Notes: generated by a model not told the origin, from the sequence alone. Shown: positions 1 through 8,675, numbered from the stretch's first letter. The stretch is 64,000 nucleotides of DNA from Segatella copri (GCF_002224675.1 NZ_NMPZ01000005.1:111022-175021), one strand, 5' to 3'. Numbers and translations are program-made.

Positions 1-2
1 GT

Positions 3-242
3 CTGGGCTTGCTCACCATCCTGCGCTACAGCATTCAGGGATTGGGTTACAGCAACCTCTCGATGCTGAGTGGCGTAATGGAAATGATAGCGAGATGCGG
101 TGTGAGTCTCTGGCTGGTACCAGCCCTGGCGTGGACGGGAGTCTGCTTCGGCGATCCTGTGGCATGGGTCATGGCAGATCTCTTCCTCATTCCCGCCTTC
201 CTGTGGCTTTATAAGCATCTGAAGAAGGAGCAAGTCCGCTAG
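3..242 (+). CDS. MATE-family efflux transporter, C-terminal fragment (cut by window start)
   Basis: The frame is open from the window edge to a TAG stop at 240-242, so only the last ~79 residues are visible. They are hydrophobic, with two membrane spans and a basic tail (YKHLKKEQVR), and resemble the last helices of MATE/NorM-type multidrug exporters (inner membrane, cation-driven antiport). The family call rests on this short stretch only. The last 30 bases of the gene (213-242) recur at 7309-7338 in front of the second sigma-factor copy. This marks the left edge of the duplicated block. Confidence 0.6.
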   Translation: MGLLTILRYSIQGLGYSNLSMLSGVMEMIARCGVSLWLVPALAWTGVCFGDPVAWVMADLFLIPAFLWLYKHLKKEQVR

Positions 243-248
243 GCGTTC

Positions 249-312
249 CTCCGGATTTGCAATCCGGAGTCAAAAAAGGTTCGACCTACTTCTTGCGGAT
301 TTGCAATCCGCA
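249..312. repeat. Pair of REP-like palindromes (GGATTTGCAATCC core)
   Basis: Two palindromes, at 249-269 and 294-312, share the core CGGATTTGCAATCCG and are separated by an A-rich stretch ending in GGTTCGACCTA. The same palindrome and the same GGTTCGACC linker recur at 52607-52812, and one palindrome lies inside the kinase gene at 30211-30231. This stretch of about 90 bp is absent from the matching position upstream of the second sigma copy, where only ~14 bp separate the MATE remnant from the shared sequence. It therefore looks like an insertion or replacement in this copy. Confidence 0.8.
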
Positions 313-419
313 CAACCAAGCTCTCATTTATTTAAAAATTTGCATTAAAAAATATTCTGCTATGGGTTAGGAAAATGAAAATTCGATTGTAATATAGGCA
401 AAAGAAAAGAAATAAAGTA

Positions 420-971
420 ATGCAAATAAACAAAGAAACGATAGAACAGCTCTTCCGGCAGCATTATCTGAGGATGTACCAATTGGCCAGGATACTTCTG
501 AAGGATGATGCAGCCAGCAAGGATGTGGTGAGCGAAGTCTTTGCCGATGTGCTCGACAGAAAGACTCAACTGGGTCTTGATAACGAGACTATAACCAGCG
601 ATTCGCCCCTGCCTTCCGCCAACGCCGGGAGCTATCTTCTGGTGTGTGTGCGCCATAAATGCCTCAACCTGTTGAGCCGACAGAAGATGAAAGACCGGGT
701 TCATCATCTCCTGAAAGCCGATACTTCGCCTTCGATAGTTCCCCTGGAAGCGACGATTGCCGAAATAGACAGGGAGACCGAAAAGTACGAGGCAATTCAA
801 GCTTATATGGATGCAGAACTCACGCCACAAACCCGCAAGGTACTCGATCTCCGTTTTCGGCAGAAACTGAAATATCGGGAGATTGCTACGGAATTGGGCA
901 TCAGCGAAGTGGCAGTTTATAAGCATCTGGCGCAAGGCATCAGAAAATTAAAGCAAAAGTTTAACCCTTAG
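420..971 (+). CDS. ECF-type RNA polymerase sigma factor (copy 1)
   Basis: A 183-aa protein with sigma-70 region 2 at the N-terminus (LFRQHYLRMYQLARILLKDD.ASKDVV..VFADV) and a region 4 helix-turn-helix at the C-terminus (LRFRQKLKYREIATELGISEVAVYKHLAQGIRKLK). This is the size and architecture of Bacteroidota ECF sigma factors that are held by a membrane anti-sigma factor and released by an outer-membrane receptor. The ATG at 420 follows an A/G-rich stretch. The anti-sigma gene begins 10 bp after the stop, so the genes are likely cotranscribed. Copy 2 at 7442-7993 differs at only about nine residues, several clustered near residues 46-51. Confidence 0.93.
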   Translation: MQINKETIEQLFRQHYLRMYQLARILLKDDAASKDVVSEVFADVLDRKTQLGLDNETITSDSPLPSANAGSYLLVCVRHKCLNLLSRQKMKDRVHHLLKADTSPSIVPLEATIAEIDRETEKYEAIQAYMDAELTPQTRKVLDLRFRQKLKYREIATELGISEVAVYKHLAQGIRKLKQKFNP

Positions 972-981
972 CAGATTTATT

Positions 982-1632
982 ATGGACAAGTTTGAAAAAA
1001 TACTGGATATCATCGACCATCAGGAGAAGTATTCTGATGAGGAGATTCGTGAAATATTGCAGGATGAGGAATGCCGAAAACTCTATCAGACGATGATGGA
1101 AGTGGATTCTGCACTTGAAAGCCCCTCTCCTATTATTAATGTAGATGAGGAATGGGAGAAATTCAGCCAGGAGCATCAACTTCAGGAAAAAGCAACTCAT
1201 CCTATAACTTCCTGGCGCAAGCTGGCAGCATCCATCGCCGGATTTGTCTTGATTTCGGGTATTGCCTTTGCCGCAATCCATACTTACATCAAGCGCAGCC
1301 AGGAACCAACCCAGGTAACGGCTGATACTCATCCGGAAGCCATAAAATCAGATTCCGCAAAGCAGGTAGCAAGAAAGGATTCCCTGACTCATCCGAAACC
1401 AGAAAAGCCAGCCATTCACAAGACTTTCGAGAATGTGGCTTTCGAGCAGATGATTTCAGAGATTGCTTCTTATTATGATTTACAAGTGAAGTTTGAGAAT
1501 AACGAGGACAAGACCCTCCGCCTCTATTACGAATGGAACAGTCATTCGAGCATCGAGAACATCGTAAAAGAACTGAACCAATTCGAGAATGTAAACATCG
1601 AATTGCAACAAAACGAGCTGATTGTAAAATAA
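982..1632 (+). CDS. Short membrane anti-sigma factor with DUF4974-like C-terminus (copy 1)
   Basis: A 216-aa protein. Residues 1-75 are charged and probably cytoplasmic (sigma-binding). One membrane span follows at about 81-103 (LAASIAGFVLISGIAFAAIH). The periplasmic part ends in a DUF4974/STN-like fold (VAFEQMISEIASYYDLQVKFENN...LNQFENVNIELQQNELIVK). It lacks the central FecR domain seen in the larger anti-sigma factor at 20745-21857, so it is a minimal version. It lies between the sigma gene (10 bp) and the receptor gene (21 bp). It probably sequesters the sigma factor until the receptor STN domain signals. The second copy at 8004-8654 differs at about four residues. Confidence 0.85.
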   Translation: MDKFEKILDIIDHQEKYSDEEIREILQDEECRKLYQTMMEVDSALESPSPIINVDEEWEKFSQEHQLQEKATHPITSWRKLAASIAGFVLISGIAFAAIHTYIKRSQEPTQVTADTHPEAIKSDSAKQVARKDSLTHPKPEKPAIHKTFENVAFEQMISEIASYYDLQVKFENNEDKTLRLYYEWNSHSSIENIVKELNQFENVNIELQQNELIVK

Positions 1633-1653
1633 CAAATAAAAAGCAACATCATT

Positions 1654-4200
1654 ATGAGAAGATTTTCAGCCATCATATTCCTGCTGTGCACGTTCGCCCT
1701 GGCGATGAGCGCACAGCACATCCAGCGCAACTATCACAACCGCAGCATGTCGGACGTCCTCATCGACCTCGACAAGGCCTCCAAGCACTACAAAATCAGT
1801 TTCATCTACAACGAACTGGAGGATTTCACAGTTACCCAGAACGTGAAGACAGCCAATATTCCCGATGCCATCCGCAAGGTAATCGGTTTCTATCCGATGC
1901 AAATGACCGTGGGCGACAGCCTCATCACCGTGGAGTGCATGCGCAAGAGCGAGCGCAAGCTGATAGGCAGACTGATAGACAATCACAATCTTCCTGTAGA
2001 ATTCGCCAATATCCAGCTGCTCAACCCGAAGGATTCCTCCTTTCTCTGTGGAGGCGTGAGCAACGCCAATGGCGATTTCGTCATCCCCTGCCAGCAGAAA
2101 CAGGCCCTCATGAAGGTTTCTTTCGTGGGCTACAAGACGATTTGCAAGTTGGTACCTATTGCCCATATCGGAAATGTGAAGATGCAGGCGAATGCCTATC
2201 AACTGGGCAAGGTGGAAGTAAAGGGCAAGCTGCGTATCGACCACGGAGACCATGCCTCTTATACATTCTCTGACGAACAGATCAAGAACTCACGCCATTC
2301 ACAGGATCTCCTGGGAACACTCCCGGGAATCTATACCGATCCGATGACCGGCAAGACATCCAGTATGACAGGCAAATCCATCAAGATTCTCATCAACAAC
2401 GTGCCGATGACGAGCGAGAACGACTTGAAGGCTATTGCCGCCAATAAAATAAAGAAGGTGGAATACTACGAAGATCCTCCTATCAGATACGGCGATGTGG
2501 GCATCTTGATGAACATTATTACCAAGCCGCTTGATACGGGTTATACTACCGGTTTTGATGTGTCCAGTGCCTTGACTACAGGGTTTAGCGATGACAATGT
2601 GTATTTCAAGTACAACAAGGGCAATCATCAGTTTTCCTTCGATTACAACATCAACGTGAGAAACTATCGTAACTGGATAGAAGACAACCAGTATTCCTTT
2701 ACGCTTGACGACCAGCAGGCTGTCTATGATTACCATCTGCACAAGCGTTTTGGCTATACCGACAACAAGTTCAACCTGAAGTATGCTTACAGCAAACCAG
2801 ATGACGTAACCTTCCAGGTCACCTTTTCACCAGAATTGTCTCATAAGTTCAACCGGGGAAATAGCGAGGTTGCAACGCAAGGAAACGAGGCTTGGAAGGA
2901 TGGTTTCGGAAACACGAAGGATATTGTAGATTACGTGAAACCAGCAGTAGATCTCTATCTCAGCAAGCAGTTTGCCCATAAGCAGACACTCGATGTGGAC
3001 GTGCTCGGCTCTTACTTCAACACCAGGCAGCAAATGCTCAACCGGCAATGGACTTCCGACAAGGATAGCATCTTGACCGATGACGACATGCACTCCAGGA
3101 GCCACATCTATTCCCTGATAGGAGAAGCAGATTATACCAAAGAATGGGAGCAGGGAGAGCTATCGGTAGGAGTTTATACCTGGAATAAGTGGAGCAACTA
3201 TAATGTGCGCAATATCCTTTCCGGCTATGAGCCATCCAAGTATTCTTCATGCATCAAGATCAATACGGTTTATGCCCAATACCAGAACCATATCGGCAAG
3301 TTTACCTATCGCATAGGCGTAAAGAGCACGTGGAGAACCCAGAGCTATCAGGATCTCACCTATAACAACAACTATATTCATCCGTTGCTGTATTTATCTT
3401 ATAAGCTGAAGAACGGTTCGTTGCAGCTGCTATCATCCAGCGGCACCAATTACCCAGCTATCTCAACATTGAGCGAGAACATGACGATTGTCATCCCCGG
3501 ACTGATGAAGCAGGGCAACCCAAATGTAAAGGCTACGATGGAATGGGGACCGATATTCAGATACACCTATAATGATGCGATGCTCTACCTGCAAGTAGCA
3601 CTTTATGGAATCTATAATGACAAGGTAATTACACCTTATTATTATTGGACCACGGTGAACGACAAGCGCAGCATAGTTTCTACCTATGAAAACGGCAGTT
3701 TCTATTGGCGTTATGGCACAGGCTATTATCTTCAGTTCAAGCCGTTCAAGAACGAGGTTTTGAAACTGATGGTGGGTGGAGGTTTTGAACGAGAGGTAAT
3801 CAGCAATTCCTATGGTCGCCATTGCTACTGGTGGAGTCCATTCAAATATGGCATCAACTTCCGGAAGGGAAACTGGGGAGCATCTTACCAGGGAAATATT
3901 CCGTCGAAGATGGCTGTTTTGGACTATCGCAAGGCGGATGAGCCTAAGAGCGAATTCTCTGCTTTTTATCAGAAGGGAGCCTGGCGTTTCTCGCTCTATG
4001 GCATGTGGATGTTTGCTCCTGCCAAGTACGAGAGCCAGTCGTTCGACAATCCGATTATGAACCAGACGGAACAGCACATCATCAAGGATAATCGCCGCAT
4101 GCTGATGCTGGGTGTCAGCTACAATTTCTTCTCCGGAAAGAAGAAGAACATCCGAAAGAACATTAACAACTACGATTCAGATGCTGGCGCATTCAAGTAA
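1654..4200 (+). CDS. STN-domain outer-membrane beta-barrel receptor (copy 1)
   Basis: An 848-aa protein with a signal peptide (MRRFSAIIFLLCTFALAMSA). An STN-like signalling domain follows at ~25-105 (SDVLIDLDKASKHYKISFIYNE...), then a carboxypeptidase-regulatory-like beta sandwich at ~110-180 (GRLIDNHNLPVEFANIQLLNPKDSS), a plug-like region and a long beta-strand-rich barrel of the OMP_b-brl_3 type. It is probably the sensing receptor of the sigma/anti-sigma pair directly upstream. The first ~175 residues are almost identical to the receptor at 8676-11246. Right after the shared MQAN motif the two diverge completely. The ligand is unknown. Confidence 0.88.
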   Translation: MRRFSAIIFLLCTFALAMSAQHIQRNYHNRSMSDVLIDLDKASKHYKISFIYNELEDFTVTQNVKTANIPDAIRKVIGFYPMQMTVGDSLITVECMRKSERKLIGRLIDNHNLPVEFANIQLLNPKDSSFLCGGVSNANGDFVIPCQQKQALMKVSFVGYKTICKLVPIAHIGNVKMQANAYQLGKVEVKGKLRIDHGDHASYTFSDEQIKNSRHSQDLLGTLPGIYTDPMTGKTSSMTGKSIKILINNVPMTSENDLKAIAANKIKKVEYYEDPPIRYGDVGILMNIITKPLDTGYTTGFDVSSALTTGFSDDNVYFKYNKGNHQFSFDYNINVRNYRNWIEDNQYSFTLDDQQAVYDYHLHKRFGYTDNKFNLKYAYSKPDDVTFQVTFSPELSHKFNRGNSEVATQGNEAWKDGFGNTKDIVDYVKPAVDLYLSKQFAHKQTLDVDVLGSYFNTRQQMLNRQWTSDKDSILTDDDMHSRSHIYSLIGEADYTKEWEQGELSVGVYTWNKWSNYNVRNILSGYEPSKYSSCIKINTVYAQYQNHIGKFTYRIGVKSTWRTQSYQDLTYNNNYIHPLLYLSYKLKNGSLQLLSSSGTNYPAISTLSENMTIVIPGLMKQGNPNVKATMEWGPIFRYTYNDAMLYLQVALYGIYNDKVITPYYYWTTVNDKRSIVSTYENGSFYWRYGTGYYLQFKPFKNEVLKLMVGGGFEREVISNSYGRHCYWWSPFKYGINFRKGNWGASYQGNIPSKMAVLDYRKADEPKSEFSAFYQKGAWRFSLYGMWMFAPAKYESQSFDNPIMNQTEQHIIKDNRRMLMLGVSYNFFSGKKKNIRKNINNYDSDAGAFK

Positions 4201-4236
4201 AAGCCGTCTTCGCTTTTCCCGAAATCACAAATAAGC

Positions 4237-4273
4237 AAAAGGCTGGACTTCCTCACCCGAAGTTCAGCCTTTT
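4237..4273. terminator. Bidirectional hairpin terminator
   Basis: Inverted arms at 4237-4250 (AAAAGGCTGGACTT) and 4260-4273 (AAGTTCAGCCTTTT) form a 14-bp stem with one mismatch and a T-run on each strand. It sits between two converging genes, the receptor and the DUF4143 ATPase, and can serve both. Confidence 0.8.
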
Positions 4274-4282
4274 TGTCTGTTA

Positions 4283-5539
4283 TCAGAATTCCAGCAACCA
4301 TTTCCATAGAGGGATTATCTCTATGCGGCAACCATCCTTCTCTACAATATCCTCCTCGTCCTTTGTCACAACAATCATCCGCTTGACATTCTGGACAGAA
4401 GAAAGCTTGATCAGCCCATCTGTCTCCCGCCGGAAAGTATCGGAATCTGCCATAGAGTAGGAAACCTGTATGGCCAATTCTTCTTCCGGAATCACAAAAT
4501 CTACCTCGGCATTCCTGCTGTTCCAGAAATAGCTGCCGTCACCATATTTCCGCCTGAGCGTGACGGCAACTATGTTTTCCAGCAACGAAGTGTCTGCATC
4601 TACAAGAAAAAGATGAAGCAAACCATTGTCAGTAAAATAATACTTGCGGTTGGATTCCTTGTCCTGCAACTTTCCGAACAAATTCTCATACGGCAAAATG
4701 AGCCAGGTGTCAGCCATGTAGCCGACATAATCTATCGTGGCATCCGTACTGAGTTTTTTTCCGGTACTACTCACGATACTGGCTATTCTGCTGTAAGATA
4801 ATGGCTGCTTCACGCTTTCTGCCATCTTGCGAATCATTACTCGCAGGGCATAGTCGTTACGAATCTTATATCGAGCCACCAAATCACCGAAGAAGATTTT
4901 ACTGAAGAGATTGCTCATCCACGACCTTGGCTCCTTCATCCCCACAGTCTCTGGCAAACCTCCATGCTGGAAATAGATATTAGAGAGTCTTACAATATCC
5001 TTAGCGTAAGCATAGAGGGCATTCTTTGCCTTTACATCAATACCGCTCGCCTTCAGATATTCGGCAAAGGAATAGGGATACACCTCATATATCATGTACC
5101 TGCCACCGAGTGTTGTCGCTATCTCGCTGCTCAACATCTTGGCATTACTACCCGTGATGTAAACCTGATATTTCTGATCTGCTAACCTGCGGGCAAACTT
5201 TTCCCATCTATCTACCAGCTGAACCTCGTCGAGGAAGAAGATAGGACGACTGTCATACATTTCTTCATAACAGGTTTTTATCAGGTCAAGGTCGGTCACA
5301 TCCAAGGAGTCAATACGGTCATCCTCGAAGTTGAAGTACAGGATTTCCTCCCGCTTATGCCCCTGTTCCAGCAGCTGTGCTATGCGCTGATACATCAGAT
5401 ACGATTTTCCTGCGTGTCTCAATCCTACAAACACGTAATTCTGTCCATCCATGAGCTCTACGTCACGATGAACCAGTTCTACTTGAGTAACATAAGCCTG
5501 ATACTCAATTATCAGTAATTTAATCAAATCCTTCGTCAT
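4283..5539 (-). CDS. AAA_14/DUF4143 family ATPase
   Basis: A 418-aa protein read from MTKDLIK. It has a Walker A-like motif (GLRHAGKSYL), a Walker B motif (IFFLDEVQ), a sensor segment (YITGSNAKML) and a C-terminal DUF4143 domain with a nuclease-like strand motif (NSRNAEVDFVIPEEELAIQVSYS). The family is common in Bacteroidota and its function is poorly defined. I chose the start at 5539 because an AAGAAAGGGAATT ribosome-binding stretch precedes it. The frame stays open to 5668, but that extension only translates three tandem DNA repeats (FLSSINDK) and crosses a TATCTTTG promoter element. The gene is flanked by the IS3 element and looks like accessory DNA. Confidence 0.85.
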   Translation of the reverse strand: MTKDLIKLLIIEYQAYVTQVELVHRDVELMDGQNYVFVGLRHAGKSYLMYQRIAQLLEQGHKREEILYFNFEDDRIDSLDVTDLDLIKTCYEEMYDSRPIFFLDEVQLVDRWEKFARRLADQKYQVYITGSNAKMLSSEIATTLGGRYMIYEVYPYSFAEYLKASGIDVKAKNALYAYAKDIVRLSNIYFQHGGLPETVGMKEPRSWMSNLFSKIFFGDLVARYKIRNDYALRVMIRKMAESVKQPLSYSRIASIVSSTGKKLSTDATIDYVGYMADTWLILPYENLFGKLQDKESNRKYYFTDNGLLHLFLVDADTSLLENIVAVTLRRKYGDGSYFWNSRNAEVDFVIPEEELAIQVSYSMADSDTFRRETDGLIKLSSVQNVKRMIVVTKDEEDIVEKDGCRIEIIPLWKWLLEF

Positions 5540-5568
5540 AATTCCCTTTCTTTTTACTGAATCCGGTG

Positions 5569-5576
5569 CAAAGATA
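5569..5576 (-). promoter_or_regulatory. -7 promoter element (TATCTTTG) of the DUF4143 gene
   Basis: On the minus strand TATCTTTG matches the Bacteroidota TAnnTTTG element and lies 29 bp upstream of the chosen start codon. The first of three palindromic repeats (5581-5600) covers where the -33 element would be. Confidence 0.6.
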
Positions 5577-5580
5577 CACA

Positions 5581-5666
5581 TTTTATCGTTTATAGACGAC
5601 AAAAACAATAACTTTTTATCGTTTATAGACGATAAAAATGCATAGATTTTATCGTTTATAGACGAC
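5581..5666. promoter_or_regulatory. Three palindromic operator-like repeats at exact 33-bp period
   Basis: TTTTATCGTTTATAGACGA(C/T) occurs at 5581-5600, 5614-5633 and 5647-5666. Each copy contains inverted halves TATCGT/ACGA(TA) around a 6-nt centre. The period is exactly 33 bp, about three helical turns, so all copies face the same side of the DNA. They lie directly upstream of the TATCTTTG element and cover the -33 region. This fits a cooperatively bound repressor site, possibly autoregulatory. Confidence 0.65.
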
Positions 5667-5945
5667 AAGCATCATTTTTCAACGCAATCTACATGTCTTA
5701 TACGTGAAAAAGTTGTCACCTTTAGGATGGTTAAACTAAATATGTTACTATCTATTTTTCTTATCACTAAATGAGTTACGCATTTTTATTTTTATCACTA
5801 TATGGGTTGTCAGCGAATCCCCATTATACCTAACTAGGTTACTCTTTTTAAGGAGCTATCCCTAGAAAGGTTACGGTGATGATATTCTTTCAAATGCAAA
5901 GATACACATTTTCAACTAATTAGAAGAATTTTCCCAAAGATTTTT

Positions 5946-6818
5946 CTACATTTTCTGCTGTGGCCCCGCTTGAGTATGTACAACAGATGGTGTTTGATTA
6001 CCGATACTCATATGCGGTCTTTCGTCGTTATAAAACGCAATAATCCTGGTCAGTTCCTTCTTACATACTTTACGAGTAGGAATTGTCATCCTATAAAGCC
6101 ATTCCGTTTTTAAAATGCCGTTTGCACGTTCTGCTATGGCATTCTCCAAAGGATCTCCTGTTTGAGTCATACTTATTTGTGAGCCATGACTTTTTAGGAT
6201 AGATACATAATTCTGACTGCAATACTGGCTTCCTCTGTCTGAGTGATGAATGAGTCCTTTTGCAGTTTCTTCATCAATGCTTTTATATGCCATTTTAAGC
6301 GCTTCTAATGGATATACTGTTTCTAATGTTGGACCAACAGCCCATCCAACAATTTTATGGGAATACAGGTCTGTTATAAGCGAGAGATAGCACACACCTT
6401 CATTGGTTTCAACATAGGTGATGTCACTTGCCCAAATCTGGTTCGGATGGGTAGGAACGACTCCCTTAATCAGGTTTGGGTATTTGCGATAATTATGGTC
6501 GGAATCTGTTGTCTTATAGCGCCTACGGCGCTTTATACGTACCATGAGGTCATGCTTACGCAGCATCTCAATAAATGCGTCACGACCAGGGAAGCAGCCT
6601 GTATCCTCAAACATCTGTTTCAATATGACATGCAACTTTGCAGCTCCTAAGCCAGGATTCGACTTACGATACTCACGTGCCTTTTCAATGATGATAGACT
6701 CAATGGCCTCTTCAGCAAAGCCGTCAGAGACATTGCGCTTATTATATGCTTGCCGGGTGAAACCAAACAGCCCGCATAGAGTGCCTAAACCTTGGCTCTG
6801 GCACTCTGTGCGGAGCAA
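5946..6818 (-). CDS. IS3-family transposase orfB (DDE integrase core)
   Basis: A 290-aa protein with an HTH_21-like segment (YRKSNPGLGAAKLHVILKQ) and an rve-type DDE domain: first Asp in WASDITYV, second Asp in HHSDRGSQY and Glu in PLENAIAERANG. The Asp-to-Glu spacing is about 35 residues. It ends with FYNDERPHMSIGNQTP. The upstream frame stays open into orfA (IWYQTVSLLRTECQ). The functional product is therefore probably an OrfAB fusion made by -1 frameshifting rather than a protein starting at this Met. The catalytic residues are intact, so the element may still be active. Confidence 0.92.
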   Translation of the reverse strand: MLRTECQSQGLGTLCGLFGFTRQAYNKRNVSDGFAEEAIESIIIEKAREYRKSNPGLGAAKLHVILKQMFEDTGCFPGRDAFIEMLRKHDLMVRIKRRRRYKTTDSDHNYRKYPNLIKGVVPTHPNQIWASDITYVETNEGVCYLSLITDLYSHKIVGWAVGPTLETVYPLEALKMAYKSIDEETAKGLIHHSDRGSQYCSQNYVSILKSHGSQISMTQTGDPLENAIAERANGILKTEWLYRMTIPTRKVCKKELTRIIAFYNDERPHMSIGNQTPSVVHTQAGPQQKM

Positions 6819-6820
6819 GC

Positions 6821-7264
6821 TTACTGTTTGGTACCAGATTTTTTTCTCACAGGAATATTGAAGGTTTCTTCTGCGAGATCAATCATGGTGGAGAATGCCT
6901 TAGAGCGAAGCTTCTCTAACTCCAAAGCCTTGCGGAGACGCTTAATCTCTGCATCTTTCTCTTTCAACTGCTCATTTGTTGTCTTTGCCATATCGTCACG
7001 GTTTTGGTCTTCTGGCGGCAAAGATAACAAATCTTTTTCATTTAAGAACTTATCCATCCAAGAAAATAGCACAGTACGACTGCTTATATAGTATTTCTTG
7101 ATGATTTCTTCTGCTGGGAGCCCACTCTCCATATACTCTCGAACTATCATGATACGATCATCATCTGTAAAAGAGTAGCTATTCAACTCTACCTCACGGG
7201 TCTCAAACCAACCAGTATCCTCATTATACACACGTTCAATTCTTGTCTTACGTTTCATTGTCAC
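6821..7264 (-). CDS. IS3-family transposase orfA (DNA-binding)
   Basis: A 147-aa protein with a helix-turn-helix region (SFTDDDRIMIVREYMESGLPAEEIIKKYYISSRTVLFSWMDKF) and a leucine-zipper-like coiled coil (NEQLKEKDAEIKRLRKALELEKLRSKAF), as in IS3 OrfA proteins. It ends ...VRKKSGTKQ. Within this end, the codons AGA AAA AAA form an A_AAA_AAA heptamer (6839-6845, minus strand), a classic -1 slippery site leading into the orfB frame. The start lies 32 bp inside the right inverted repeat. Confidence 0.9.
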   Translation of the reverse strand: MTMKRKTRIERVYNEDTGWFETREVELNSYSFTDDDRIMIVREYMESGLPAEEIIKKYYISSRTVLFSWMDKFLNEKDLLSLPPEDQNRDDMAKTTNEQLKEKDAEIKRLRKALELEKLRSKAFSTMIDLAEETFNIPVRKKSGTKQ

Positions 7265-7441
7265 TTCTGTTTGTTCCTAAGTGACAACCTTTTTCAGGGA
7301 AGTACAACAAGCATCTGAAGAAGGAGCAAGTCCGCTAGAGTAATTTTGACGTTTTAAAAATTTGCATTAAAAAATATTCTGCTAAGGGTTAGGAAAATGA
7401 AAATTCGATTGTAATATAGGCAAAAGAAAAGAAATAAAGTA

Positions 7442-7993
7442 ATGCAAATAAACAAAGAAACGATAGAACTGCTCTTCCGGCAGCATTATCTGAGGATGTA
7501 CCAATTGGCCAGGGTACTTCTGAAGGATGATGCAGCCAGCAAGGATGTGGTGGGCGAAGTCTTTGCCGATGTGCTCAACGGAAAGACTCAACGGGGTCTT
7601 GATAACGAGACTATAACCAGCGATTCGCCCCTGCCTTCCACCAACGCCGGGAGCTATCTTCTGGTGTGTGTGCGCCATAAATGCCTCAACCTGTTGAGCC
7701 GACAGAAGATGAAAGACCGGGTTCATCATCTCCTGAAAGCCGATACTTCGCCTTCGATAGCTCCCCTGGAAGCGACGATTGCCGAAATAGACAGGGAGAC
7801 AGAAAAGTACGAGGCAATTCAGACTTATATGGATGCTGAACTCACGCCACAAACCCGCAAGGTACTCGATCTCCGCTTTCGGCAGAAACTGAAATATCGG
7901 GAGATTGCTACGGAATTGGGCATCAGCGAAGTGGCAGTTTATAAGCATCTGGCGCAAGGCATCAGAAAATTAAAGCAAAAGTTTAACCCTTAG
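7442..7993 (+). CDS. ECF-type RNA polymerase sigma factor (copy 2)
   Basis: A 183-aa near-duplicate of the sigma factor at 420-971, with regions 2 and 4 intact. Substitutions include Q10L and a cluster near residues 46-51 (VLNGKTQRG against VLDRKTQLG). About 90 bp of upstream sequence is conserved too, so both copies should have the same promoter. The operon order sigma, anti-sigma, receptor is kept. With helices this similar, the two sigma factors may be interchangeable between anti-sigma partners and may recognise the same promoters. Confidence 0.93.
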   Translation: MQINKETIELLFRQHYLRMYQLARVLLKDDAASKDVVGEVFADVLNGKTQRGLDNETITSDSPLPSTNAGSYLLVCVRHKCLNLLSRQKMKDRVHHLLKADTSPSIAPLEATIAEIDRETEKYEAIQTYMDAELTPQTRKVLDLRFRQKLKYREIATELGISEVAVYKHLAQGIRKLKQKFNP

Positions 7994-8003
7994 CAGATTT
8001 ATT

Positions 8004-8654
8004 ATGGACAAGTTTGAAAAAATACTGGATATCATCGACCATCAGGAGAAGTATTCTGATGAGGAGATTCGTGAAATATTGCAGGATGAGGAATGCCGAA
8101 AACTCTATCAGACGATGATGGAAGTGGATTCTGCACTTGAAAGCCCCTCTCCTATTATTAATGCAGATGAGGAATGGGAGAAATTCAGCCAGGAGCATCA
8201 ACTTCAGGAAAAAGCAACTCATCCTATAACTTCCTGGCGTAAACTGGCAGCATCCATCGCCGGCTTTGTCTTGATTTCGGGTATTGCCTTTGCCGCAATC
8301 CATACTTACATCAAGCGCAGCCAGGAACCAACCCAGGTAACCGCAGACACTCATCCGGAAGTCATAAAATCAGATTCCGCAAAGCAGGTAGCAGCAAAGG
8401 ATTCCCTGACTCATCCGAAACCAGAAAAGCCAGCCATTCACAAGACTTTCGAGAATGTGGCTTTCGAGCAGATGCTTTCTGAAATTGCTTCTTATTATGA
8501 TTTACAAGTAAAGTTTGAGAATAACGAGGACAAGACCCTCCGCCTCTATTACGAATGGAACAGTCATTCGAGCATCGAGAACATCGTAAAAGAACTGAAC
8601 CAATTCGAGAATGTAAACATCGAATTGCAACAAAACGAGCTGATTGTAAAATAA
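8004..8654 (+). CDS. Short membrane anti-sigma factor with DUF4974-like C-terminus (copy 2)
   Basis: A 216-aa protein that differs from the copy at 982-1632 at about four positions (for example IINADEE against IINVDEE, QVAAKD against QVARKD, EQMLSE against EQMISE). It has the same layout: a cytoplasmic N-terminus, one membrane span at ~81-103, and a periplasmic DUF4974-like domain without a FecR domain. The 10-bp and 21-bp spacings to its neighbours are also the same. Because both copies are nearly identical, cross-talk between the two receptor systems at this level is expected (inference). Confidence 0.85.
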   Translation: MDKFEKILDIIDHQEKYSDEEIREILQDEECRKLYQTMMEVDSALESPSPIINADEEWEKFSQEHQLQEKATHPITSWRKLAASIAGFVLISGIAFAAIHTYIKRSQEPTQVTADTHPEVIKSDSAKQVAAKDSLTHPKPEKPAIHKTFENVAFEQMLSEIASYYDLQVKFENNEDKTLRLYYEWNSHSSIENIVKELNQFENVNIELQQNELIVK

Positions 8655-8675
8655 CAAATAAAAAGCAACATCATT

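Larger units (their letters stand above)
5705..7296. mobile_element. IS3-family insertion sequence
   Basis: The ends are imperfect inverted repeats of about 22 bp: 5705-5727 begins TGAAAAAGTTGTCACC and 7275-7296 reads TGAAAAAGGTTGTCACTTAG in reverse complement, with the TG...CA termini of IS3 elements. It encodes orfA and orfB with a slippery A7 run. The flanks (ACG on the left, GGG on the right) show no target duplication, which suggests a rearrangement after insertion. A ~240-bp non-coding tail at 5713-5945 contains repeats of TTATCACTAxATGxGTT. It also has an outward-facing TATCTTTG element at 5897-5904 (minus strand) within an 18-nt match to the DUF4143 promoter. Confidence 0.82.

Noticed and set aside
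1533..2273. A 246-codon frame overlapping the anti-sigma and receptor genes
   Set aside because: It overlaps two well-supported genes in another frame and is His/Arg/Gln-rich with no domain.
5581..5666. Three short repeats with 13-bp spacers considered as a CRISPR array
   Set aside because: The spacers are far too short, the repeats cover the promoter region of an ATPase gene, and no cas genes are in the window.
5540..5668. An N-terminal extension of the DUF4143 ATPase (FLSSINDK repeats)
   Set aside because: The extension translates the operator-like DNA repeats and includes the promoter element. A good ribosome-binding site precedes the internal start.
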